From: Mycobacterium sp. D16R12
Lineage (GTDB): Bacteria > Actinomycetota > Actinomycetes > Mycobacteriales > Mycobacteriaceae
Length of the DNA stretch: 62,141 nt
Assembly (NCBI RefSeq): GCF_002013465.1
Contig: NZ_MAFC01000011.1
Location: forward strand, 1 to 62,141
Direction: 5' to 3'
Part shown: positions 1-7,672 of the stretch, piece after piece
Position numbering within the stretch: the stretch's first letter is position 1
Layout of the letters: each line of letters opens with the position of its first letter
Notes under the pieces: model-generated
The model's input: only the letters and a program-made list of their open reading frames with translations
Told to the model about the DNA's origin: nothing
Database searches by the model: none
Translations under genes and position numbers: made by a program

Positions 1-1404
1 CGTATCCGCATTCCGTTGGCGACCCTCAACCGGCACGGCCTCATCGCCGGCGCGACCGGTACAGGCAAGACCAAGACCCTTCAGGTGATCGCCGAGCAGC
101 TCAGCGCCGCGGGAGTGCCTGTGGTCATGGCCGACGTCAAGGGCGACCTGTCCGGCATCTCCAAGCCCGGCGAGGTCAGCGATAAGACGGCGGCTCGCGC
201 CAAGGACACCGGTGACGACTGGGCGGCCTCGGGCTTCCCGGCGGAGTTCGTCTCCCTCGGTACCGCCGGGATCGGTGTGCCCATCCGTGCCACCATCCGC
301 AGCTTCGGGCCAATTTTGTTGTCAAAGGTGCTGGGGCTCAACGCCACCCAGGAATCCACGCTAGGGCTGATCTTCCACTGGGCAGACCAGCAGCAGCTAC
401 CACTGCAGGATCTGAAGGATCTGCGCGCGGTCATCACGTACCTGACCAGCGATGAGGGCAAGGCGGACCTGAAGAACCTCGGTGGCGTATCGGCGGCGAC
501 GGCGGGCGTGATCCTGCGAGCGCTGATCAATCTGGAGGCCGACGGCGGCGACACATTCTTCGGCGAACCCGAAATCGATCCGAACGATCTGATGCGTACG
601 TCCGGAGACAAGGGCGTTATCACGCTTGTCGAGCTAGGGGCACAGGCTGCGCGGCCGGTTCTGTTCTCCACTTTCCTAATGTGGATCCTGTCCAACCTGT
701 TCACGAAGCTGCCTGAGGTCGGCGACGTTGACAAGCCGAAGCTCGTGTTCATCTTCGACGAGGCCCACCTACTGTTCGCCGACGCGTCGAAGGCGTTCCT
801 GGAGCAGGTGGAGCAGACGGTCAAGCTCATCAGGTCCAAGGGTGTCGGCGTCTTCTTCTGCACCCAGCTCCCCACCGACGTGCCCAACAACGTGCTCTCG
901 CAGCTGGGTGCGCGTGTTCAGCACGCGCTGCGTGCCTTCACGCCCGAGGACCAGCAGGCCCTTACCAAGACCGTCAAGACCTATCCCAAGACCGATGTGT
1001 ACGACATGGGCACGGCGCTGACCTCGCTGGGCATCGGCGAGGCGATCGTTACGGTGCTCTCTGAGAGGGGCGCGCCGACGCCGGTGGCGTGGACCCGGAT
1101 GCGTGCGCCGCGTTCGCTGATGGCCGCCATCGGTGACGACGCCATCAAGGCCGCCGCCGCGTCCAGCCCCCTGCAATCCAAATACGGCCAGACGGTCGAT
1201 TCGCGATCGGCCTTCGAGGTTCTCGCCGAGAAGGCGGCCCAGGCAGAGCAGGACGCCCCCGTCGGGGAGGCTCCCGCGAAGAAGGGCGCCAAACCGGTAC
1301 CTGAGAAGCCCAGCTGGTGGCGGCGTCTGCTCAGCAACAGGAGCTTTCAGAGCTTCCTCAGCGCGCTGGGCAAGCAGCTCATCCGCAATATGGGTAAGAA
1401 GTAA
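1..1404 (+). CDS. HerA-like/DUF853 helicase-type ATPase, 5' end outside the window
   Basis: The reading frame is open to base 1, so the N-terminus is missing; the TTG at 16 is just an internal codon. A Walker A motif GATGTGKT lies at the very start and a Walker B-like FIFDEAHLLF about 250 residues on, followed by a stretch typical of HerA/FtsK-like ATPases (FFCTQLPTDVPNNVLSQLG). The family (DUF853, Rv2510c in M. tuberculosis) is predicted to be a hexameric DNA-translocating ATPase of unknown role. The basic C-terminus has a WWRRLLSNR-type tail. It lies next to cmrA and its MFS neighbour as in M. tuberculosis, but here an aurF/tetR pair sits between. The family call is firm, the function is not. 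Confidence 0.9.
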   Translation, partial: RIRIPLATLNRHGLIAGATGTGKTKTLQVIAEQLSAAGVPVVMADVKGDLSGISKPGEVSDKTAARAKDTGDDWAASGFPAEFVSLGTAGIGVPIRATIRSFGPILLSKVLGLNATQESTLGLIFHWADQQQLPLQDLKDLRAVITYLTSDEGKADLKNLGGVSAATAGVILRALINLEADGGDTFFGEPEIDPNDLMRTSGDKGVITLVELGAQAARPVLFSTFLMWILSNLFTKLPEVGDVDKPKLVFIFDEAHLLFADASKAFLEQVEQTVKLIRSKGVGVFFCTQLPTDVPNNVLSQLGARVQHALRAFTPEDQQALTKTVKTYPKTDVYDMGTALTSLGIGEAIVTVLSERGAPTPVAWTRMRAPRSLMAAIGDDAIKAAAASSPLQSKYGQTVDSRSAFEVLAEKAAQAEQDAPVGEAPAKKGAKPVPEKPSWWRRLLSNRSFQSFLSALGKQLIRNMGKK

Positions 1405-1439
1405 GGTCGCGACAGATCGTGCGTAATCGCCGCTGAGAC

Positions 1440-2390
1440 CTAGGCGTCTACCGTCTGTTTCGTCTGTGGCACAAAGCCTTCGGGCAGCATGCGGGATCGC
1501 CGCCAGAGGTACTCCACCAGTCGGCCTTCGAGCATGTTGGCCTCGTCCATGACGCGGACCAGGCGCTCGCCGAAGAACCTCAGATTCGCGTGGTAGTGCG
1601 GATTGCGTAGTGCCGTCCATGCCGTTCGCAAGGGCGGAAGTCCGGCGTCGCGGTACACGGCCGGTTGCACCATGACCAGCGGTACCACCGCCGCGCCGGC
1701 GGCAACGATCAAGCGCTCCACGGCCATTCGGGCGCGACCGGTACGCGCGACGGCCCGGTTCAGTGCCACGCGTGCGTAGCTGATGTGCCGGGCCTCCTCG
1801 ACGACGTGGATTTTGGCGATCGCCCGGGTGCGGGGCTGGAGCGTCTCGTCGTTCATGGTCTGACGCTGCAACCGGTCCAGTATTTCCTCGACCATGAGCA
1901 TCATCGAGAAGATCGTCGCGGACAGTGGGGCGAGCGCGGTGATGCCCACCAATGCCCGGGCGATCATGGGCGGGTCATAGCTTCGATCGCTCAGCGTGTT
2001 GATCTGGCGGCCGAACATCACCGAGTGGCGGCACTCGTCGGCGACTTCAGTCAGTGCGTATTGCGCTGTGGCGCTGCGGGGATCGCTGACCGAGGCCAAC
2101 TTGAGCATGGGGTGCATCAGGGCGCTCTCGGCGAGAATGCCCCAGCTGGCCAGGGCTGAGGCCTCCAGGCGCCCGAGCCGAATCTTCTCGTCCTCGGTCA
2201 TCCGGTCGAAGATCTTCGTGCCGTACAGCGAGATGTATTTGTCGGGCACATAGCGCAGCCCCGGAACGTCGGGTGCGTCCCAATCGACGTCCACCTCCGG
2301 GTTGTAGGAGCGCTCCACCGAAGAGCGCAGGAGCCGCACGGCCGTGCGCTCGATGGGCGACTCGCTCTGGGTGATGGGTGTTTGTGACAT
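1440..2390 (-). CDS. AurF-like ferritin-fold diiron oxygenase
   Basis: The 316-residue protein has the paired E-x2-H metal motifs of the AurF (p-aminobenzoate N-oxygenase-like) diiron family: ADECRHS in the first half and EEARHIS in the second, in a largely helical protein. Such enzymes oxidise amines or other small molecules, but in mycobacteria the substrates are mostly unknown. The start is ATG with GGAGG a few bases upstream. It is transcribed divergently from a TetR regulator across 80 bp that hold a clear inverted-repeat operator, so it is probably the main target of that regulator. The pair is inserted between the Rv2510c-like gene and cmrA, which are neighbours in M. tuberculosis. Confidence 0.85.
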   Translation of the reverse strand: MSQTPITQSESPIERTAVRLLRSSVERSYNPEVDVDWDAPDVPGLRYVPDKYISLYGTKIFDRMTEDEKIRLGRLEASALASWGILAESALMHPMLKLASVSDPRSATAQYALTEVADECRHSVMFGRQINTLSDRSYDPPMIARALVGITALAPLSATIFSMMLMVEEILDRLQRQTMNDETLQPRTRAIAKIHVVEEARHISYARVALNRAVARTGRARMAVERLIVAAGAAVVPLVMVQPAVYRDAGLPPLRTAWTALRNPHYHANLRFFGERLVRVMDEANMLEGRLVEYLWRRSRMLPEGFVPQTKQTVDA

Positions 2391-2429
2391 GACATGCCTC
2401 CCGGTGCTCAGTCCGTCAATTTCTTAGAT

Positions 2430-2452
2430 GGTACTGAAAAGTACCGGGTACT
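2430..2452. promoter_or_regulatory. Predicted TetR operator (GTACC half-site array)
   Basis: Three half-sites occur in a row in the 80-bp divergent region: GGTACT, 4 bp, AGTACC, 1 bp, GGTACT. The last two form the perfect 13-bp palindrome AGTACCGGGTACT. Placement just upstream of the TetR start and across from the diiron gene suggests autoregulation and control of both genes. The binding assignment is inference. Confidence 0.6.
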
Positions 2453-2470
2453 TAGAGTAGCGTCAATGGC

Positions 2471-3178
2471 ATGTCAGATCACGGTGATGCCCGGCGTGAA
2501 CGTTGGGCGCAGCACAAGGTGCGAGTGCGCCGGAAATTCGTCGCTGCGGCAGTGGTCGCGATCGAGAGAAATGGCCCGTCGGCCACGGTGGAGGATGTCG
2601 TGCGTGTGGCGCACTCCGCTAAACCCAAGTTGTACAGGCATTTTGAGGATCGTAACGATCTCTTCGGCTCGGTGGCGCAGGCCATGTTGGCGGGTGTCCG
2701 GCGCCAGTTGGCCGCGGCCGTCGACATACGCATCCCGCCGCGCCAGTCCGCGCAGCGCGCCGCCGCCGTCTTCCTTGAGCTGGTGCAACGATTCCCGCAA
2801 TCGACCCGCTTCCTTGTCGAACATCAGGTGGTGAGCGTGCGCGGAAAGCCGGCCCCGGCTCTGCGCGACGACGGTGCGATCGCCGAACTCGCCGCGGTGA
2901 TCTCGTCGTTTCTCGAGCGCGTCAACGTGCACCCGGCCGGCGCGGATCAGCTGGCCGCCGCGTTGATCGGCACGGCCGCGACGACGGCGTTATGGCGAGT
3001 GGCTCGGGGCGCCGCACCTGACGAGGCTGTCGGCGAACGCCTGGCCGAGACACTGTGGGCTTCGGTCGATGTGTTCCTGAGGTCGAAGGGCATCATCATC
3101 GACCCGCAGCGAGCGCTCGATCCGGGGAAGATCGAGACGGCCCGGGCGGCGCTACTGGACTTGCGGGGCGGCGGTTAG
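2471..3178 (+). CDS. TetR family transcriptional regulator
   Basis: This 235-residue protein has an N-terminal TetR helix-turn-helix (residues about 20-65, with SATVEDVVRVAHSAKPKLYRHF) followed by a helical ligand-binding half without a recognisable subfamily. It is divergent from the AurF-like gene, and its stop overlaps the end of the convergent cmrA by 4 bp. It probably represses the AurF-like gene and itself through the GTACC palindromes upstream. The ligand is unknown. Confidence 0.88.
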   Translation: MSDHGDARRERWAQHKVRVRRKFVAAAVVAIERNGPSATVEDVVRVAHSAKPKLYRHFEDRNDLFGSVAQAMLAGVRRQLAAAVDIRIPPRQSAQRAAAVFLELVQRFPQSTRFLVEHQVVSVRGKPAPALRDDGAIAELAAVISSFLERVNVHPAGADQLAAALIGTAATTALWRVARGAAPDEAVGERLAETLWASVDVFLRSKGIIIDPQRALDPGKIETARAALLDLRGGG

Positions 3179-3978
3179 TCGCCGAGCTTCTTGTAGAAGC
3201 TGCCCACTATCGGGGCGACGATGGCGCGCGGCGCATAGCCGGCAGCCACCGACATGGCCTTCGACGTGATGCCGGGGACGACGCGCATCTTGTTGCGTTC
3301 CAACGCATTCAGTGAGACCCGCGCGGTGTACTCCCCGTTGATCCACAGGAAGTCCGGAACCACCTTGTCGACGATCGACGCCTCGGAGGGGTCGGGCTCG
3401 ACGGTGCGCACCGGTCCGGGCGCCAGCAGCGTGACATGCACCCCGGTGCCCTTGAGTTCACCGCGCAGCGACTCGGAGAAGGTGTTCGCGAATGCCTTGG
3501 TCGCCGCGTAGGTGGCGTTATTGGGAATCGGGGAGTTGCCGGCCGCTGATCCGGAGATCAGGATGCCGCCGGCTCCACGCTCGAGCATGCCGGGAAGCAC
3601 CGCCAGCGTAAGGTCGTGCACCGCAACCGCGTTGAGCTGCACCTGCTTGCGTTCGCCCTCGGGATCCAGGTCGCGTATCGGCCCAAACGTCGCGGTTCCC
3701 GCGTTGTTGCACAGGATTGAGATGTTGCGCTCGGACAGCTCCTTACAGAGCGCATCACGCGAGCCGGGGTCGGCGAGGTCCACCGCACGTACCTCGACGA
3801 TCACGCCCGTCTTCTCGGTCAGGGTGTTCGCGAGGTCGCTGAGGATCTCGCCGCGACGGGCGGTGATGATGAGGCTGTGTCCGCGGGCAGCAAGCTCTTC
3901 GGCGAGCGCCGCGCCGATCCCTTGGGAGGCTCCGGTGACGACGGCGCGGGCATCGGGACTTGGTGCGGGTATCGGCAT
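3175..3978 (-). CDS. cmrA: Mycolate reductase CmrA (short-chain dehydrogenase)
   Basis: The 267-residue SDR has the NADP-binding TGASQGIG motif near residue 15, NNAG, and the catalytic S-x12-YAATK signature (YAATKAF). It matches, as I recall it, M. tuberculosis Rv2509 throughout, including the N-terminus MPIPAPSPDARAVVTGAS and the C-terminal SFYKKLG. CmrA reduces the beta-keto intermediate made by Pks13 to mature mycolic acid, the last step of mycolate synthesis. The open frame extends further upstream, but the ATG at 3978 fits the family. The neighbours (MFS and MmpS-like genes) also match Rv2508c and Rv2507. Confidence 0.88.
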   Translation of the reverse strand: MPIPAPSPDARAVVTGASQGIGAALAEELAARGHSLIITARRGEILSDLANTLTEKTGVIVEVRAVDLADPGSRDALCKELSERNISILCNNAGTATFGPIRDLDPEGERKQVQLNAVAVHDLTLAVLPGMLERGAGGILISGSAAGNSPIPNNATYAATKAFANTFSESLRGELKGTGVHVTLLAPGPVRTVEPDPSEASIVDKVVPDFLWINGEYTARVSLNALERNKMRVVPGITSKAMSVAAGYAPRAIVAPIVGSFYKKLGD

Positions 3979-4028
3979 GGGGCAATGGTAAAGGTTGCCC
4001 TGCGCGCGCCAGGTTACGCTGGTCGATA

Positions 4029-5408
4029 ATGAGCATGCCTGGGGTCGAGGAGCCTGTGGGGCGTCAAGACCCAGGACCCGGCCGACAATTGACCACCCCC
4101 GTCTCACGCAGCCGGATAGCTGCCTGGGCAGCGTTCGACTGGGGATCTGCGGCCTTCAACACCGTCATCGTGATGTTCATCTTCACGCCGTATCTGACCG
4201 GCAGAGTCGGCGCTGGGATGCCCGACGGTGTCCCGCAGGGCCTCCTGGGCTGGATGATGGGCCTGGGCGGCGTCCTTGTTTTCGTGCTTGCACCGGTGAT
4301 CGGGGTGTGGGCAGACACCCCGCGGCGGCGCCGCGTCGCGCTGGGCACCCTCACCACCTTGGTGGTGTTCGTTGCCACCACGATGAGCCTGGTACGCGAG
4401 GACAACCGCTACCTCTGGCTGGGGCTCGGGTTGTATTGCGCGGGTTCGGTGTTCAACGAGCTGGCGCAGGTTCCGTACAACGCCATGATGCATGGGCTCA
4501 CCACACCCGCCAACGCCTCGCGGGTCTCGGGGCTGGGCCTGGCGGCCGCATACATCGGCGGTGTCGTCGTCCTCCTGCTGTGCTACCTGGGCTTCATCTC
4601 GGGGGACGGCCCGACCCGCGGACTGTTCCACATACCCGCCGCCGACGGATTCGACGTGCGCGTCTCGGTCCTGTTGGCGGCGGCGTGGTTCGCCGTGTTC
4701 GCGCTGCCGCTGGTGTTATCCCGGCCGGTAGCTGATCCGTGGGCCCCGCCGCCCAGCTCACCCGGATTGTTAGGGGTGTACCGGGAGTTGTGGCGTGACC
4801 TCGTCGAGCAGTGGCACATGGACCGGCGCATCATCTATTTCCTGATGGCGAGCGCGATCTTCCGCGATGGGATGGTGGCGATGTTCGCGCTGACTCCTGT
4901 CATCGCCAGTGGCGTCTTTCACATGTCCGGAGCGGACATCACCTTGTTCGGGGTTGCCGGGAATGTGATGGCGGCAGCCGGCGCAGTGCTGGGCGGATTG
5001 ATCGATACGCGTTTGGGTTCCAAGGGGATCATCATCGGCTCGCTCGCCGCGATCGTCACCCTCGGCATCGTGATGATGTGTCTGTCGGGTCAGTCCGCGT
5101 TCTGGATTTGCGGGCTTGCCATCGCGGCATTCGTCGGCCCACCGCAGTCAGCGGCCCGAACGCTGGTGCTGCGCATGGCGCCGGCCGGGCGGGAGGCGTT
5201 CGTCTTCGGTCTCTACACCATGACCGGGCGGGCGGTCTCATTCGCGGGCCCCTGGCTGTTCGCCACGTTTGCGCTGCTGTTCCACGCTACCCGTGCGGGA
5301 ATCGCCGGGCCGGTGTTGATGATTGCGCTGGGACTGGTGGCGGTGATCTTCGTCAAGGTTCCCCGGTATGACCCGGTGAACGGCGAAAACATCAGCGGCT
5401 CAAGCTAG
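4029..5408 (+). CDS. MFS permease (Rv2508c-like, UMF1/Atg22-type)
   Basis: This is a polytopic membrane protein of about 459 residues with roughly 12 hydrophobic segments. The first helix region has AFDWGSAAFNTVI, typical of the Atg22/UMF1 branch of the major facilitator superfamily. The ATG at 4029 was chosen over an upstream in-frame ATG that would overlap cmrA. It is divergent from cmrA with only 50 bp between, so the two probably share a promoter region. The stop overlaps the convergent MmpS-like gene by 4 bp. The substrate is not known; the conserved linkage with cmrA hints at an envelope role but does not prove it. Confidence 0.82.
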   Translation: MSMPGVEEPVGRQDPGPGRQLTTPVSRSRIAAWAAFDWGSAAFNTVIVMFIFTPYLTGRVGAGMPDGVPQGLLGWMMGLGGVLVFVLAPVIGVWADTPRRRRVALGTLTTLVVFVATTMSLVREDNRYLWLGLGLYCAGSVFNELAQVPYNAMMHGLTTPANASRVSGLGLAAAYIGGVVVLLLCYLGFISGDGPTRGLFHIPAADGFDVRVSVLLAAAWFAVFALPLVLSRPVADPWAPPPSSPGLLGVYRELWRDLVEQWHMDRRIIYFLMASAIFRDGMVAMFALTPVIASGVFHMSGADITLFGVAGNVMAAAGAVLGGLIDTRLGSKGIIIGSLAAIVTLGIVMMCLSGQSAFWICGLAIAAFVGPPQSAARTLVLRMAPAGREAFVFGLYTMTGRAVSFAGPWLFATFALLFHATRAGIAGPVLMIALGLVAVIFVKVPRYDPVNGENISGSS

Positions 5409-6136
5409 CCCATACCGCTGCAGGTCGCCATCTTCCCGGAAGTAGTGCTCTTCTGCGTTCCATTGACGAGCAGGGTGCAGGACACATCGTGCGAGAAGTC
5501 GGCCGCGATCACCACGGCGTTCGTCACCTGCTCGGTGTTCAGCTTGACCTCCTTGCGCCACGGCAGCTTGACGTTGAACTCCATCTGCAGCGATCCGCTG
5601 GCATCGAAGTAGGTGATGTTCAGGGCCGGCCCGCGGCCGCCGACCTCATAGACAACCGTCTCCGTGGCCGCCTGACTTCCCTGCGTCGGCGGATTCACCG
5701 GGATCGGCGGAATGGTGAAACTCGGTATCGGTGGCAGGGTCGGCATGCTGGGCGCGGTGGTCGTCGAGGTCCGGGTGGAGGGAGTGGCGATAACTGTTGG
5801 GGGTTGGTCATCTTGGCGTTGAATCAAGACGACGAGGGTGATGATCAGCGCGACGATGACGACCAGCGCACCAGCACCGACAACCCACAGCCAGAAGGTG
5901 TTCGATCGGCGCGGGGGCTCGGGATTCTGCGGGGGAGGACCGTACGACCCGTATTGCTGCGGCAGCACGGCCGTTTGGTTGGGCTGGGCCGTGCTGGAGA
6001 GCGCGGGGTACTCGAACGCCTGCGAGGCGTAGGCCGGGTCATCGGGGTAATCCAACGGCTGGCCGGACTGCGACCACGGACCGTATGACGTGGAGCCGCC
6101 CGGGGCGGCCGCATCGTCGCGGCGGTTGCTGTCCAT
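5405..6136 (-). CDS. Proline-rich MmpS-like membrane protein (Rv2507-like)
   Basis: The 243-residue protein has a Pro/Gln/Tyr-rich cytoplasmic N-terminus, one transmembrane segment (about residues 86-108), a Thr/Pro-rich linker and a C-terminal domain of about 95 residues. That domain resembles the MmpS fold: a VVYEVGG start, basic LPWRKEV, and two cysteines (HDVSCTL and MATCSG) that may form a disulfide outside the cell. MmpS proteins are periplasmic partners of MmpL lipid transporters, but no mmpL lies nearby. The start ATG at 6136 is preferred to an upstream ATG because MDSNRRDD is a more usual N-terminus. Confidence 0.75.
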   Translation of the reverse strand: MDSNRRDDAAAPGGSTSYGPWSQSGQPLDYPDDPAYASQAFEYPALSSTAQPNQTAVLPQQYGSYGPPPQNPEPPRRSNTFWLWVVGAGALVVIVALIITLVVLIQRQDDQPPTVIATPSTRTSTTTAPSMPTLPPIPSFTIPPIPVNPPTQGSQAATETVVYEVGGRGPALNITYFDASGSLQMEFNVKLPWRKEVKLNTEQVTNAVVIAADFSHDVSCTLLVNGTQKSTTSGKMATCSGMG

Positions 6137-6271
6137 GGGCGCCAGGGTACCCGCCAAGCAATCAATGCAGGTGAAAGCCGGTCGGCCGTGTTCTCGGCGG
6201 ATCGTCGCCGGATGTGGGTAGATGACGGGGTCGTGCTGTGATCCCGGTCACGGTACGGCACGATAGGGGCC

Positions 6272-7651
6272 ATGACAGCGACCGAATCCACGGCTCCCGA
6301 GAGTGCTCCACCGAAGAAACGCAAGGACCGCACGCATTGGCTCTATATCGCGGTCATCGTCGCGGTGGTGCTCGGTGTGGTCGTGGGCATGCTGTGGCCG
6401 GGATTCGGAAAATCGGTGGGCGTGCTCGGGGAGATTTTCGTCAGCCTCATCAAGATGATGATCAGCCCGGTGATCTTCTGCACGATCGTGCTGGGCATCG
6501 GGTCCGTGCGCAAAGCCGCCAGCGTGGGCCGGGTTGGCGGGCTGGCGTTCGTGTACTTTCTGGCGATGTCGACCGTCGCCTTGGCGATCGGGCTTGTCGT
6601 CGGCAATCTCCTTGCGCCCGGCACCGGATTGCATCTATCTGGGGCCAACCAGGGGGCGGGCGCCAAGTATGCCGACCAGGCTCATGCCGCAGGTGGAACC
6701 TGGCATTTCATCAAATCGATTGTGCCGGAGACGATGTTCTCGGCGCTGACTTCCGGCAGCGTGCTGCAGACGTTGTTCATCGCGTTGCTGGTCGGCTTCG
6801 CGGTGCAGGCACTCGGATCTACCGGTGAGTCGATCGTGCGCGGTATCGGGATGCTCCAGAAGCTGGTCTTCAAGGTCCTCATCATGGTGCTGTGGCTGGC
6901 GCCTATCGGTGCCTTCGGTGCCATTGCCAACGTGGTCGGACAGACCGGCTGGAACGCCGTAAAGGAGCTGGGCGCACTGATGCTCGGGTTCTACACGACC
7001 TGCGCGATCTTCATCTTCGGTGTCCTGGGGACGCTGCTGTGGGTGGTGGCCCGGGTATCGATCTTCAAGCTGGTGCGGTACCTGGCGCGTGAATATCTGC
7101 TGATCGTCTCGACGTCATCCTCGGAATCGGCACTGCCGCGGTTGATCGCGAAGATGACCCACCTCGGTGTCGAGAAGTCGACGGTGGGCATCGTCGTCCC
7201 CACCGGCTACTCGTTCAACCTGGACGGGACGGCGATCTATCTGACGATGGCCTCATTGTTCGTCGCCGACGCGATGGGAAAGCCGCTCTCGATCGGTGAA
7301 CAGATCTCGCTACTGGTGTTCATGATCATCGCCTCCAAGGGTGCGGCCGGGGTGACCGGTGCCGGAATGGCCACGCTGGCAGGTGGATTGCAGAGCCATC
7401 GGCCTGATCTCGTCGATGGCGTAGGCATGATCGTCGGCATCGACAGGTTCATGTCCGAGGCGCGTGCGCTGACCAACTTCTCCGGCAACGCGGTGGCCAC
7501 GCTGCTCATCGGAACCTGGACCAAGACGACGGATAGCGAGCGGATCAAGACGGTGCTCTCGGGTGGCGATCCGTTCGACGAAACCACCATGCTCGACGAT
7601 CACGCCGACACCGCCGCGGACGAGAAGGTGCCCGCGCAGGCGGCCAACTGA
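6272..7651 (+). CDS. dctA: C4-dicarboxylate:cation symporter DctA
   Basis: This 459-residue member of the DAACS (glutamate/dicarboxylate symporter) family has the serine-rich hairpin STSSSESALPRL, the TM7 motif NLDGTAIYLTMA and the second hairpin SKGAAGVTGAG, all in the usual order. It imports succinate, fumarate and malate with protons or sodium. It stands alone, followed by a convergent potassium-type permease and a shared hairpin terminator. No two-component DctBD system is nearby. Confidence 0.92.
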   Translation: MTATESTAPESAPPKKRKDRTHWLYIAVIVAVVLGVVVGMLWPGFGKSVGVLGEIFVSLIKMMISPVIFCTIVLGIGSVRKAASVGRVGGLAFVYFLAMSTVALAIGLVVGNLLAPGTGLHLSGANQGAGAKYADQAHAAGGTWHFIKSIVPETMFSALTSGSVLQTLFIALLVGFAVQALGSTGESIVRGIGMLQKLVFKVLIMVLWLAPIGAFGAIANVVGQTGWNAVKELGALMLGFYTTCAIFIFGVLGTLLWVVARVSIFKLVRYLAREYLLIVSTSSSESALPRLIAKMTHLGVEKSTVGIVVPTGYSFNLDGTAIYLTMASLFVADAMGKPLSIGEQISLLVFMIIASKGAAGVTGAGMATLAGGLQSHRPDLVDGVGMIVGIDRFMSEARALTNFSGNAVATLLIGTWTKTTDSERIKTVLSGGDPFDETTMLDDHADTAADEKVPAQAAN

Positions 7652-7672
7652 CGGCGGCGTGCGCCGTCAGTT
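7646..7672. terminator. Bidirectional hairpin across two convergent stop codons
   Basis: A perfect 11-bp inverted repeat (AACTGACGGCG / CGCCGTCAGTT) with a 5-nt loop contains both the dctA stop (7649-7651) and the stop of the KimA-like gene (7667-7669). There is no U tract, as is common in mycobacteria. It probably ends transcription in both directions. Confidence 0.7.

Noticed and set aside
769..1620. Antisense frame over the HerA-like gene and the aurF-like end
   Set aside because: It runs through two real genes and has a shadow composition (Arg, His, Gly rich) with no ribosome site.
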